Shown here: positions 24,400 to 34,158 of the stretch, in pieces
Layout of the letters: each line of letters starts with the position of its first letter
Position numbering within the stretch: the stretch's first letter is position 1
Assembly (NCBI GenBank): GCA_023480885.1
Contig: JAMCWX010000050.1
Coordinates: 37,657-101,656 of the forward strand
Length of the DNA stretch: 64,000 nucleotides
Source: Chloroflexota bacterium
Lineage (GTDB): Bacteria; Chloroflexota; UBA6077; FW602-bin22; JACPRP01
Direction: 5' to 3'
Translations under genes and position numbers: made by a program
Notes under the pieces: model-generated
Database searches by the model: none
What the model was told of the DNA's origin: nothing
Seen by the model: only the letters and a program-made list of their open reading frames with translations

Positions 24400-26088
24400 A
24401 TGTTCTTTTTTGTGGACGCTTCCCCTGCCACAATCGAACATCACGCTGCCACAAACCTCAGTATACCCGTGCGCGAATCGACGTCGTTCTGCCATTACTG
24501 GCAATCCCTCAATCAGAAGATCGTCACGCTCGACGGCCTCAGCCTAACCTTGATCCATCATTCGGCGCCCGACCCGCGTCCAGCGTACGCCCCTCCGCCC
24601 GAGGAGCCCCCCGCGTTCACCATCGACCTGCTTGACGACGGGTTCGACGCCGATGGCAGATGGTCCCAGAAACTGAAGATCACTATCAAACCCGATGGCA
24701 CCCTCGCCGAGGTTTCTGAAGCCATCTACGGGGACGTCCTGCACGCCGATGAACTGCTTGAGTTAGTCAAGCAGCAGATCCCAGGCGTGCAGCGACCGCA
24801 ACAACTGCGCGTCGGCCATTCGTTCGAGGTGAACGTCGACCCAACTTCAACCTTCATCGTCAAGGAAACCCAGTGGGACGAGGCAGAAGGGAAGCTAACC
24901 AGGCGCTTCTTCAACGGAGGCAAAGAGGTGACATATCCCAACATCAAGAGCGGCACGTTGTGGATCATCGACTTCCCCAGCAACGGCAAGACAGAATCCT
25001 TCACGTTCAAGATTGGCGACGAGGTCCTGGTAGTACAGCCCGGCTCTCGTCTCGCGGAATACGCCTACCGATCAGGGGACACCTTCGACGGCGTCGTGAA
25101 AAAGATCTACGACAGCGCCACGGCCAAAGCCCTCCAGGATTTCATCCTGCAAACCAAATGGACGCCAGATCAGTGGCCTCCACCCGCGTCGGAAAAACGA
25201 CGCCTGATAATCCCAGCAGCCTTCTCCTGGGAAGACGCTCCGCCGCAAAGCATCGGATCTTTCGAGGAGCGCATTTTCATCAACGAGAGGTACCATGCCC
25301 TGATGGAGCAGCGACGCGACGCCGGCATCTTCCCACTCGCGCGAGAGGCGACGGGAACAACGTACCGCGTTCAAATAACTGACCCCAAACTCAGCGCAAG
25401 AGACATCTCTCGCTTGCTCTACGGTTCTGACGATAAGTATCTTTCCCTGGTCGACCAGGCCGGCATTGGCATTCCTCACGACGCTTCGGGAGGCGTCCCC
25501 GAAAACTTCAACCCTCCCTTGCTCGGCAGGGTCTTCGACGTATACGTGGATTACGTCGACGAATGGTTCCTGCTGGAACCTCCCAGGTACGACGCCAAAG
25601 TGGGCAGGAAAATAACCAGGCTGAGCAACGGGACGACCATCGAGGAATACGACAGGTCGACCCGCAACGATAGCGGGCTCCAACGAGCCATTTACTACCC
25701 GACCGGTTACAAGAAGATCGTCTATCGACCAAGCAACATCCTCTACACTTCCCTCGATTTTCTATACTTCGTGTCCAACGGGCTGCATAGCGACCGCAGC
25801 TCGGACGAAGGCAAGAAGAAGATACAGGATTTCGCCGCGTCGTTTATCTGGACCTGGGCGCCGGGCATCCCACGCGACTACGGCGACAATCCCGAGTCAT
25901 TCAAGGTCTCTGAAACGCCGGAAACCACTATCGTGGAAATCGTCGTCTCTCCGCGCCCCTCATCCAGCCCTGCGCCCGCGCTTCTTTACGATCTCTGGCG
26001 TGCCAACCCTTGCCTCAGTGCCGTAGGTGTGTTATTCTTGGCCACAATAGTCATGTTCGTCGTCGGCACGCTCTTCCGGCGGCGATAA
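24400..26088 (+). CDS. Tail-anchored protein with three LysM-like segments, function unknown
   Basis: This 562-residue protein has no N-terminal signal but ends in one membrane helix (residues ~541-559, GVLFLATIVMFVVGTLF) and RRR. Three segments (about 98-147, 218-272 and 321-383) each follow the LysM plan: a GD/DG turn, a helix with an IYG/IYD/LYG tip, a second helix, and a final strand such as LRVGHSFEVNV or RRLIIP. They are degenerate and the call is mine by eye. LysM domains bind peptidoglycan or chitin. The cell-wall amidase starts 36 bases downstream, which supports a role at the wall. The start lacks a strong ribosome site and may be further in. Confidence 0.6.
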   Translation: MFFFVDASPATIEHHAATNLSIPVRESTSFCHYWQSLNQKIVTLDGLSLTLIHHSAPDPRPAYAPPPEEPPAFTIDLLDDGFDADGRWSQKLKITIKPDGTLAEVSEAIYGDVLHADELLELVKQQIPGVQRPQQLRVGHSFEVNVDPTSTFIVKETQWDEAEGKLTRRFFNGGKEVTYPNIKSGTLWIIDFPSNGKTESFTFKIGDEVLVVQPGSRLAEYAYRSGDTFDGVVKKIYDSATAKALQDFILQTKWTPDQWPPPASEKRRLIIPAAFSWEDAPPQSIGSFEERIFINERYHALMEQRRDAGIFPLAREATGTTYRVQITDPKLSARDISRLLYGSDDKYLSLVDQAGIGIPHDASGGVPENFNPPLLGRVFDVYVDYVDEWFLLEPPRYDAKVGRKITRLSNGTTIEEYDRSTRNDSGLQRAIYYPTGYKKIVYRPSNILYTSLDFLYFVSNGLHSDRSSDEGKKKIQDFAASFIWTWAPGIPRDYGDNPESFKVSETPETTIVEIVVSPRPSSSPAPALLYDLWRANPCLSAVGVLFLATIVMFVVGTLFRRR

Positions 26089-26124
26089 CGGCCCAATCAT
26101 TTCCTACTTTGGAGAATCTCGAGC

Positions 26125-26970
26125 ATGTTCACCAGAAGGCGCTGCCTCGTCCCTCGCGTCCCGTGCCGAATCATAACCGCCTGCCTCTTATCTTTGACGC
26201 TGTTCGTCGGTCTGTTACCGCAATACCGCGCCTCAGGCGAAGCTTGGCAGCCAGGCACGGCACCTGCCGCACTTTCCCAGTCTGCCGAAGAAGCGAATCC
26301 ACGGCCCAGGGTCGTCGCGATCCTGCCAGGCCACGGCGGCAAGGATTCAGGCGCGGTTCATTACAACGCGGCGGGAAAGGTAGACCTGGTCGAGAGGGAC
26401 GTCAATCTGGCCATTGCCCGCAAGCTGGCGGCCAGGCTGAAAGCGGCGGGCTACGTGGCCGTGTTGACCCGCGAAGGTGACGACGCCCTGACGCCAAACC
26501 CGGGCGACGCGATGCGCGAGGTGCAGGCTAACCTGGATGTGGCCAACAGCAGCAACGCCGACATTCTCGTCGCGATACATAACAACGGGTTCTCTGACCC
26601 GTCGTTTTCTGGCACGACGACCTACTACTGTCCCAATCGGGAGTTCGCCTCAGAGAATTTGCGGCTGGCTAGAGCGCTACAAAAGCACATGGTCTCCGGC
26701 TTTCGCGACGTGATGGGTTACGAAACGAGGGACTACGGCGTCCAATCCGCAAACTATAAGCCCTACGGCTGTCTGTACACCTTGGGAGACGATCGAGGTG
26801 GTACGTTCCGCGCCTCAAAAATGCCTGGCGCACTGGTAGAGGCGCTCTTCGTCACCAACGATTTCGAGGCGTGGGTCCTGGCGCAGGATGGCGGTCAGGA
26901 GCTCATTGCCGCTGCAATCCTCGACGGCATCCAGGAGTATTTCGACTCGGCGCCCATTTCAGCCCGCTAA
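26125..26970 (+). CDS. N-acetylmuramoyl-L-alanine amidase (Amidase_3 family)
   Basis: This 281-residue secreted enzyme cleaves the bond between MurNAc and the peptide stem. A signal peptide (R-rich start, TACLLSLTLFVGLLP) is followed by the catalytic domain with zinc ligands His70 (LPGHGGKD), Glu90 (LVERDVNL) and His152 (AIHNNG). The catalytic Glu239 is in ALVEALFVTN. No separate wall-binding domain is attached, so the LysM-like protein encoded directly upstream may supply targeting. TGGAGAA precedes the ATG. Confidence 0.87.
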   Translation: MFTRRRCLVPRVPCRIITACLLSLTLFVGLLPQYRASGEAWQPGTAPAALSQSAEEANPRPRVVAILPGHGGKDSGAVHYNAAGKVDLVERDVNLAIARKLAARLKAAGYVAVLTREGDDALTPNPGDAMREVQANLDVANSSNADILVAIHNNGFSDPSFSGTTTYYCPNREFASENLRLARALQKHMVSGFRDVMGYETRDYGVQSANYKPYGCLYTLGDDRGGTFRASKMPGALVEALFVTNDFEAWVLAQDGGQELIAAAILDGIQEYFDSAPISAR

Positions 26971-27008
26971 TCTGCCATCTTGCGCGAGGAATCCGATCGC
27001 GCCCGGCT

Positions 27009-27392
27009 TCACGCTACCGAAGCGTTTTGCAGCACGCTGGCGACTATCTTGGCAAGCTGCAAAGTGTCGATGGGCTTGGTGACGTACGCGTCGCACCCTG
27101 CGGCATATCCCTTCTTCTCGTCGCCCTGCATGGCGTGTGCCGTCAACGCTATCACAGGGATATGCGCGGTGGCCGGATCGCTTTTCAAGGCCCGCGTCGC
27201 CGTCAGTCCGTCCATGCCTGGCATCGAGATATCCATCAGAATCAGGTCCAGGCGGATGCTCTTCGCAATGTCGAGCGCTTCGCTCGCCGAGGCTGCCTCG
27301 AAAACGATGTAGCCTTCCAGTCGCAGGAGGTCTCCTGCCAACTCAAGGCTGAGCGCATTATCGTCGACGACAAGGATCTTCTTCGCTTCCAT
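27009..27392 (-). CDS. Single-domain response regulator (CheY/DivK type)
   Basis: This 127-residue receiver domain has the acidic pocket VVDDN, the phosphoacceptor Asp54 in LILMDISMPGMDG, Thr in ALTAHAM and Lys in YVTKPID. ATG 27392 follows AGGAGG at 9 bases. It starts 16 bases after the stop of the hybrid kinase on the same strand, so it is very likely a phosphorylation partner of that kinase. No output domain is present, so it probably signals by protein binding. Confidence 0.88.
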   Translation of the reverse strand: MEAKKILVVDDNALSLELAGDLLRLEGYIVFEAASASEALDIAKSIRLDLILMDISMPGMDGLTATRALKSDPATAHIPVIALTAHAMQGDEKKGYAAGCDAYVTKPIDTLQLAKIVASVLQNASVA

Positions 27393-27408
27393 AGCCTGGC
27401 CTCCTGAT

Positions 27409-30243
27409 TCACGTGACGACAATTCTTTCGCCTACTCTGGACTTCGCTCTGGCAACTGCCTTGCGCGCTTTAGTCATCAACTCCTCAGGCCCATTGGCAT
27501 CTTCAGGAAAGACCGCCACACCGCAGAAAACGTCTGCCCTGATGCCCTTGAGCGACTCCGGCGCGGTCTCGTTGTAACGAGCAATGGCATTGGTGAGCTT
27601 CTGAGCGACGACGATAGCGGAGGGTTTCGAAATCTGCGGCAGCAGTACCACGAACTGCTCGCTGCCATACCGCGCCACGATATCGTGAAAACGCAAGCTC
27701 GTGCGCAAGACGGTAGCCAGGTCCTTGAGCAAGTTGCCGAAATTGGCTCGCGCAGAACCATCACCCTCAGCGCCGACGGCCTCGACATCCATCAACACAA
27801 CCGACAGCGGGATTTCGTGCCGGCGAGAGCGGCTAACTTCTCGCAGCAACTGTCGCTGGAAGCCTTCGTGGTTGAGCAGGCCAGTCAATTTATCGTCAAG
27901 CCCGGCTTTCTCGGGATAAAGCACCTCCAGCCGCATCACCTCTCCCAGTATCTCGTCTCGAGAGAAGCGCTGCTTCTGCATGATAAACCTGACGTTGCCC
28001 GCCAGCCTGCGCCGGTCCTCTTCGGTGACATCTTTCGCGGTGAAGACGATGATCGGGATATGCTGCGCGATAGGGTGCTTTTTCAGCTCGGCAACTACCT
28101 CGAAGCCATTCACCTCTGGCATCATAAGATCGAGTATCATGAGATCAGGAAGCTGATCGATTGCCTGCTGAATAGCTTCTCTTCCCCCATAAGCTTTGAT
28201 GACATCGATACCTTCCGTTTCCAGAATCTCCCTCAGAAGCTCGACAGACTCGGGGTGATCGTCCACGACCAGCACGCTCGTCGGCCTTTGCTTGGCCTTC
28301 GTGGGCACGCTGAGCTTGGACAACCGCTCCACGAGTCGATGCCGATCTACCGGCTTGACCAGATAGTCGACGGCCCCGAAGGCAAAACCTCTTTCCCTCT
28401 CCTCCAGCGCTGAAACGATGACCACGGGGATGTCGTAAGTCTGCTGATCGTCTTTAAGCTCCCTGAGCACTTGCCAGCCATCTTTCGTCGGCAGCATCAG
28501 ATCCAGGACGATAGCGAACGGGTGCAACTCCTTGGCCTTCTTCACAGCCTCAGCGCCGTCAAAAGCCTGCACAGCCTGGTATCCTTCCTGATGAAGCCAG
28601 AGGGACACAAGCTCATTAGTTACAGGATCGTCTTCCACGACGAGGACCAGCGGCGTTACCCGCGCATCCGCCCCATCGCCCTCTTTGGCAATTGACGACA
28701 ATTCCGGTTGTCGGTCGACGGCGGCAGACGACTCTGCCTCGGGGAACTGCAAGGCAGAAGCGAGGGGCACAGTGAAGGCAAAGGTGCTCCCCCGTCCCAG
28801 TTCGCTCTCAACCCTTATCTCGCCACCGTGCAGGTTGACCAGCCTTCTGGTCAGGGCCAGGCCCAGTCCTGTGCCCTCGTAGCGTCGCGAGTAAGAGCCG
28901 TCAACCTGTTGAAACTCCCCAAAGATCCGTTCCTGATCCTGAGGAGCGATGCCAATGCCAGTATCGCTAACCGACACCTCGGCCAGCGCCCCTTTGATCG
29001 TGGCTTGAACCGTGACCCGCCCGCCCTCGGGCGTGAACTTAATGGCGTTGCTCATTAAGTTATACATTATCTGCTTGAACTTGGCCGGATCGGCGTGTAT
29101 GATAACCTGCCCTTCGGGAATCCTTACCTGCACGGAGATGTTCTTCTTGTTTGCCAGGGGCTTGATGGTGATGTGAGCGCTCTCCAGCGCCTCAGACAAC
29201 AGGAAGGCTTCGGGCTGCAGCTCGATCTTGCCCGCCTCGATTTTAGCCAGATCGAGGATATCGTTGATCAATTGTAAGAGGTGAGTCCCGCTGGAGTGAA
29301 CGTTGGCGACGTACCTGGACTGTTTTTCATTCAAAGGGCCCATGGCCTGGTTGCGGAGCAACTCGGAGAAACCGATGATCGCGTTGAGCGGCGTGCGTAG
29401 CTCGTGGCTCATATTGGCCAGAAACTCGCTCTTCAAACGATTGGCACGCTGCAACTCGGCGTTGGCCATCTGCAGCTCGCTCTGCGATTTCTCGATGACG
29501 TCAGCCATATGATTGAAGTTGGCGGCCAGCATGCCGATCTCGTCGGCAGAGGTTACCTTGACCCTGTGGCTCAGGTTGCCATCGGTGAAATCTTCTATCG
29601 TCGCCATAACGCTTCCGAGTGGGCGTATGACGGCCATCCGCAGCAAGATGCGCAGGAGCACTGCCATCACCAGCAAGCTAAGCAAAGACATGCCCAGCAT
29701 TCTCAACTGGTTTTCCCTGACAGCCCTGTTCACCGAATCCAAAGAGGTCGACACCTCGACGACGCCCTGCACCGCATCGTGGTTTTCGTGGCAGGCCTGG
29801 CACGCCTTTGCGTTCGGCAGAGGCTTCATGACGGTGTACATCGGCTGTCCCTGGTCGTTCTCGTAAAACTCGATCGGTTTGCCCTCTGCCAGCACCAGAC
29901 TGAGCTTCTCCCGATCCACAGGCGCACTGCCAGTAGCGGTTATGCTTGCAAATGTCTCGGCACCTCGCCGGTTGAATACTCTCAACCTGTCGACTTGCGG
30001 CACAGACCTCATATTCTCGACCAGGCCCCTGGCCGAATCGCCTTTTTGCACCAGCATCACGTTCTCGATGCTCTTGGCGACCGCGTCAGCTACCACCTCG
30101 CTTTTCTCCCGGTGCTGGCCCGTGATCTCCCTGGTTACCTCATTCACGTCTATGAATGAGAAAACCGCGATACCTACCAGAAGTGTAAACAAGACCAAAG
30201 CGCTTATCTTATTCTCGATTCCGATGTTGGCCAGGCGCTTCAT
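27409..30243 (-). CDS. Hybrid histidine kinase with CxxCH sensor, two receivers and a degenerate GGDEF domain
   Basis: The 944-residue sensor has TM1 (~13-31), an extracytoplasmic domain with CQACH at 148-152, TM2 (~187-207), HAMP, HisKA with His280 in MSHELRTPLN, and HATPase_c (DTGIGI, GTGLGLAL). Two receiver domains (VVEDD...LDLMLP; VVDDH...LDLMMP) and a C-terminal GGDEF-like domain follow; its signature is YGSEQF, so cyclase activity is doubtful. CxxCH is the covalent heme-c attachment motif, suggesting redox, gas or heme sensing outside the membrane. ATG 30243 follows GGGGAGTAAGG. The receiver gene lies immediately downstream. Confidence 0.88.
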   Translation of the reverse strand: MKRLANIGIENKISALVLFTLLVGIAVFSFIDVNEVTREITGQHREKSEVVADAVAKSIENVMLVQKGDSARGLVENMRSVPQVDRLRVFNRRGAETFASITATGSAPVDREKLSLVLAEGKPIEFYENDQGQPMYTVMKPLPNAKACQACHENHDAVQGVVEVSTSLDSVNRAVRENQLRMLGMSLLSLLVMAVLLRILLRMAVIRPLGSVMATIEDFTDGNLSHRVKVTSADEIGMLAANFNHMADVIEKSQSELQMANAELQRANRLKSEFLANMSHELRTPLNAIIGFSELLRNQAMGPLNEKQSRYVANVHSSGTHLLQLINDILDLAKIEAGKIELQPEAFLLSEALESAHITIKPLANKKNISVQVRIPEGQVIIHADPAKFKQIMYNLMSNAIKFTPEGGRVTVQATIKGALAEVSVSDTGIGIAPQDQERIFGEFQQVDGSYSRRYEGTGLGLALTRRLVNLHGGEIRVESELGRGSTFAFTVPLASALQFPEAESSAAVDRQPELSSIAKEGDGADARVTPLVLVVEDDPVTNELVSLWLHQEGYQAVQAFDGAEAVKKAKELHPFAIVLDLMLPTKDGWQVLRELKDDQQTYDIPVVIVSALEERERGFAFGAVDYLVKPVDRHRLVERLSKLSVPTKAKQRPTSVLVVDDHPESVELLREILETEGIDVIKAYGGREAIQQAIDQLPDLMILDLMMPEVNGFEVVAELKKHPIAQHIPIIVFTAKDVTEEDRRRLAGNVRFIMQKQRFSRDEILGEVMRLEVLYPEKAGLDDKLTGLLNHEGFQRQLLREVSRSRRHEIPLSVVLMDVEAVGAEGDGSARANFGNLLKDLATVLRTSLRFHDIVARYGSEQFVVLLPQISKPSAIVVAQKLTNAIARYNETAPESLKGIRADVFCGVAVFPEDANGPEELMTKARKAVARAKSRVGERIVVT

Positions 30244-30487
30244 CCTTACTCCCCTTATTGTCAGCACAAACAAGAGCTGTAGAATGATAGGTTATGCTAT
30301 TGCACAAAACTGTAAACAAGCTAACTCTATTTAACATGTAGGCTACCTGTTGTCAATCGGTTAGGCGGAAATGGAAGCGCAGATAGGAAAGAAGTACTAA
30401 CCGGCGCATCCACCAAGTCCGTGGCATTTCGGCGGCCGGCGCCGCTCGCGGCTGAAGCCAGCGGGGTATCTATTCCGCCGCCAATAT

Positions 30488-31159
30488 TCACGGACGTCGT
30501 CCGTTCCCCCAGGGGATCCTTTGGAAAGACACGGCCCAAACATAAATGCGAATCAGACCAGCCAGTAGCAGGCCGCCGATCAGATATCCACCCAGCACGT
30601 CGCTCGGCCAGTGCGCGCCAACGTAGACGCGCGACACACCCACCAGCGCGACGAGAAATCCAAAAACGGCCAGCAAAGCCGTGCGCCGCCACGATGGCCT
30701 CATCTCTGTCCAGACCAGGAAGAAGAGAAGGCCGTAGAAAACCACGAAATGCGTCACGTGGCCGCTGGGGAAGCTGCTCGCGTCCCCACTCCAAAGAACT
30801 TCGACCGACCCCGGGCCTGGCCTCTGTCGCCCCACCATCTCTTTGACTGCCACGTTCACCACGTCCGCCGAAAGCGTCAGCAAGACGAAGATCGCCTCCC
30901 ACCAGCGCCGCGAGACGACGAGCACGCCGGCGCTGATTATCACGATCGCTAAAGCTGGAACGAACGTGCCGATAAACGTGATCGCGCGCATCGAGTAATC
31001 GAAAGGCGCAAAGTGGATCGACTGGACGAGATGGGCGATGGCGTGGTCTCCTGGAAAATAGGGGTAACGACCGGCAAAGTAGGCGAGGACTACGATGGCG
31101 GTGGCCGCCAGAGCATAGAGCAGAACAAATACGGAGTCGTGCCTCCGTTGTGTTTCCAT
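30488..31159 (-). CDS. PAP2 family lipid phosphatase
   Basis: This 223-residue membrane phosphatase has the three PAP2 motifs: KEMVGRQRPGP, then FPSGH, then SRVYVGAHWPSDVLGG, carrying the catalytic His residues. Six or so helices fit the family. Members remove phosphate from phosphatidate, undecaprenyl pyrophosphate or similar lipids at the outer face of the membrane. It stands alone between the kinase and the YfhO gene. The substrate cannot be told from the sequence. Confidence 0.88.
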   Translation of the reverse strand: METQRRHDSVFVLLYALAATAIVVLAYFAGRYPYFPGDHAIAHLVQSIHFAPFDYSMRAITFIGTFVPALAIVIISAGVLVVSRRWWEAIFVLLTLSADVVNVAVKEMVGRQRPGPGSVEVLWSGDASSFPSGHVTHFVVFYGLLFFLVWTEMRPSWRRTALLAVFGFLVALVGVSRVYVGAHWPSDVLGGYLIGGLLLAGLIRIYVWAVSFQRIPWGNGRRP

Positions 31160-31274
31160 CTACCTACCTGATCGAGGAAATCGGACGACATCCAGGTTCG
31201 TACCTGAATTATCCCAGAGACTCGGCCTTTGCGCAAGGCGAATTGAACGTACGATATGTGATGCATGTTAACGC

Positions 31275-33725
31275 CTAACGACCGATCCCGATGGCCCGCC
31301 TAAATAAATGAAAGACGCCGAGGCGAACGACAACCTCACCGGCGATGGCCAGCAGGGCTATTATGGCAGCAATCGTCGAAACATTGGCGCCAAGTCGCAG
31401 GCTGTCGGGGTCGTAGACGAACTCGACGTCGTGAGAGCCTTTCTCTAGAGGAATTGCGCGGAACATATAATCGGCAGGCAGTATCTCCGCTGGCTGGCCA
31501 TCCACTTTCGCCTTCCAGCCGGGATAGAAAACCTCGCTGAGGAAAAGAACGCCATTTTCAGAGGACGAAGTTCGCAGCGTGATTCGGTCAGCGCTGCGCT
31601 CGGTTATCGTCACCGTCGAGTCCACTGGGGGCTGCGCAGGCAGCGGCAGCGCGAGCGGCCTGGAAAGTATAACCTCATTGCGCGGGTCAACGCCCTTCAC
31701 CAGTCGCAGCGCCTCGTCTTCCGACTCAGCCGAGATCGCTCGATAGACCAGGAAGGCCCTGGGCAACCTGAGCTGTGGCGATAGCTCGTAGAGGCTGACG
31801 TCCCCTTCCGATAGCAAAGGTTCAAACCTACCATCCACAAACTTGCGCTTGGTGAGTATATACTTCACGTTGAACAGTTGCCAGCGTCTGATCTCGTCGA
31901 CGTTCTTCTCGAAGTTCTCGAAAGCCTGTGTCGCGAGCGGACTGTTTCCCGTGATATCTTCCAGCGCATATACGTCACCCGCGTTGCCATCCCCTGGCAA
32001 CAGCCCCTCGCTGGAGATACGAAATGCGTCCGACTCGTTCGCGCCCTTGGCCGCGTTGAGGAACGTCGTCACCTTCGTCGCCGGGAAAAGCGTGTCAGGT
32101 CTGGCCAGTCGCACATTGTTTTGCCAGTTAGTCGAGAAAAGGTCGAAGACGATAATCAGGATCGCCAGGCAGGCGAAGAGCTTGGGTCCGACCTTTGCGC
32201 TCAGGCGTAGGTACACCGCAGCCAGGGAAAGCGCAAGGAGGATGAGGGTGAAGTTTGCCCTGTCAGACAACTGACCCAGGCTAACCTTCAACTCGCCAGA
32301 GGCAGCGGCGTAGCCGGCGAAAGCTAGCAGCGCCAGGATGGCGACGGCGAGGACAAGCCAGCGCACCCAGCGAAGCTGCGCTTCGATGGCATTTCTCAAG
32401 ACGTCCGCTAAGTCCCTCTTGGCAAGGTCCTCGGCCAGAACTTTCACTCCGTAGCCGCTGAGCATTGCCACCGCGAAGCTGAAAAGGAAGACCGTCCTCT
32501 CCTGGTCGCGAAACATCTTGAATCCTGGCACGAGAATAAACGCCGCCGAGTACAGGAAGGTCTGGCCGCCGAAAGACATTAGCAAAGCAAAGAGGCCGAC
32601 GACCAGCCAGAGAACCCTCTGCCGCCTGTCGTCCACGATGTCTGGCGCGATTTCAGATGCTGCGCCGCTCGCCGAGGGCGTGAAAGCCAGCCCTGCGAGC
32701 AGAAGAGGCAAGATGCCCACGTAAAGGTACTTCCCTCCAAAAGCCGTCGGCAGCAGCAGGCCTACCAGCTCACGCAAGCGGAATCCTCCATTGGTGAACT
32801 CGTAGCCGACCGAGGTTCGGCTGGTCAATTGCAAATGCTCGTAGCTGGGCAGAAGCTGAATGGCTGCGAGGCCCAGGGTCGCGATCGCAAATAGCGCCAG
32901 GCCGGCCATCGTGCCTGTGCACAGGCCGCGATACTTCGTTGGCGACGTGATATGCTCGATCCAGCCGCCACCCCTTTGCGCCTCTTTCATTGCCTCGTCA
33001 CGCCCCCGCCAGGCAGACCACAATCTGAAGGCCACGTAAGCGACGACGCCGACGAAGACGTAGCCGAAGGTCTGAGGATGGCCGACGAGGATTGCCATCG
33101 CCGAGGCCGCGCCCGCGAGCGCAAAAAAGCTCGGCGACGCGCGCTCCAGCGCCAAATCCAGAAACAAGAGGATGAGCGGCAGCCAGATGCTGGTTTCGAG
33201 AATGATAATCTGTTGAATGGGAAAAGAGGTCAGGTAGCCACTGTAGGTAAATATTAGCGCGCTGACGAAGGCTGCTCCACGGTGGCGCAACACGCGCCTG
33301 GCGAACAGGTAGGTGAAGACAGCGGCCAATGAGAAATGGATCGCGATTTGAACCGTCAGATCCAGTGGCGTGAAGCCGTTCCCCCCCAGAACGCGAGAGG
33401 AGATCAGGTTTACCGGATAGAAGATGCCGAACTGGATATCGCCGAGCGACGATTCGCCTCCGTAAACGTAAGGATTCCACAGAGGAAGGCGGCCCTGCAG
33501 CAATTCGCGCGTTTCGAACAGTCGATAAGGAAAGTGCAGATCGGTGAAATCGCCAGGCGGGAGGGTTGCTACGTCGATGGGATTCGGGCTAATGAAGCGC
33601 CAGAAGAAGGCTACCGGTAGGACCGCGAGGATCAGCAGAGCCACTGTATCCCACCACAGACTCGCTCGCTCCATCCTCACGGTGCGTCTTACCCGGGTTT
33701 CGCTAGCTGTGAGAATGCCCGCCAA
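31275..33725 (-). CDS. YfhO-family GT-C-type membrane protein
   Basis: This 816-residue protein has a dozen or so helices and a large C-terminal extracytoplasmic region. The first loop contains PGDFTDLHFPYRLFETRELL and GRLPLWNPYVYGG, the acidic loop typical of YfhO and other GT-C glycosyltransferases. The C-terminal domain has VFYPGWKAKVDGQPAEILPA, a YfhO hallmark. The family is thought to add sugars to lipid-linked glycans or teichoic acids using polyprenyl-phosphate donors. TTG 33725 is selected because GGGAGGT lies 6 bases upstream. Confidence 0.82.
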   Translation of the reverse strand: MAGILTASETRVRRTVRMERASLWWDTVALLILAVLPVAFFWRFISPNPIDVATLPPGDFTDLHFPYRLFETRELLQGRLPLWNPYVYGGESSLGDIQFGIFYPVNLISSRVLGGNGFTPLDLTVQIAIHFSLAAVFTYLFARRVLRHRGAAFVSALIFTYSGYLTSFPIQQIIILETSIWLPLILLFLDLALERASPSFFALAGAASAMAILVGHPQTFGYVFVGVVAYVAFRLWSAWRGRDEAMKEAQRGGGWIEHITSPTKYRGLCTGTMAGLALFAIATLGLAAIQLLPSYEHLQLTSRTSVGYEFTNGGFRLRELVGLLLPTAFGGKYLYVGILPLLLAGLAFTPSASGAASEIAPDIVDDRRQRVLWLVVGLFALLMSFGGQTFLYSAAFILVPGFKMFRDQERTVFLFSFAVAMLSGYGVKVLAEDLAKRDLADVLRNAIEAQLRWVRWLVLAVAILALLAFAGYAAASGELKVSLGQLSDRANFTLILLALSLAAVYLRLSAKVGPKLFACLAILIIVFDLFSTNWQNNVRLARPDTLFPATKVTTFLNAAKGANESDAFRISSEGLLPGDGNAGDVYALEDITGNSPLATQAFENFEKNVDEIRRWQLFNVKYILTKRKFVDGRFEPLLSEGDVSLYELSPQLRLPRAFLVYRAISAESEDEALRLVKGVDPRNEVILSRPLALPLPAQPPVDSTVTITERSADRITLRTSSSENGVLFLSEVFYPGWKAKVDGQPAEILPADYMFRAIPLEKGSHDVEFVYDPDSLRLGANVSTIAAIIALLAIAGEVVVRLGVFHLFRRAIGIGR

Positions 33726-33885
33726 ATCGCTACCTCCCAACGCCAACCGTGCCAGCCATTGGCTTTACCATTGGCACCCAATTCTAGCACAGTGAGATCG
33801 ATAGCTCAAATCGGACTTCACGGTAATGTACGGCTGATTGCGGAAATAGCGGAGCACTGGTGGCGAATACCCCTCTCCCTCTGGG

Positions 33886-34071
33886 CTATCCATTACCAAT
33901 ATCTTTCTTTTGTGGCCCCAAGGCATTGCCTGGCGGTAAAAAACCCGCGGCAACGGTTACGAAGCCCGCCTTCGCGGGCTGGATTTCAACCCGCGTAGGC
34001 GGGTTTCGTCCGCGTAGCCCGCGACTTCAGTCGCCGGGCCACTCAAGGTCAGAGTTATGGGTAATGGATAG
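33886..34071. repeat. REP-like palindromic element bounded by 12-base inverted repeats
   Basis: The 411 bases between two same-strand genes hold this element. CTATCCATTACC (33886-33897) and its exact reverse complement (34060-34071) bracket three successive hairpins. The first is AGCCCGCCTTCGCGGGCT at 33963-33980, the second AACCCGCGTAGGCGGGTT at 33988-34005, and the third is formed by GCCCGCGAC and GTCGCCGGGC at 34017-34039. No coding frame is visible. The build is that of a REP/BIME or a small non-autonomous mobile repeat. Confidence 0.65.
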
Positions 34072-34158
34072 GAAGGCGCGAGGCAGAGAGGACAATGCCC
34101 CAGCCCGGCACACTCAGGCGCCGGTAAGCGCAGGGAACGCCATTGGGCGTCGGTGGGC

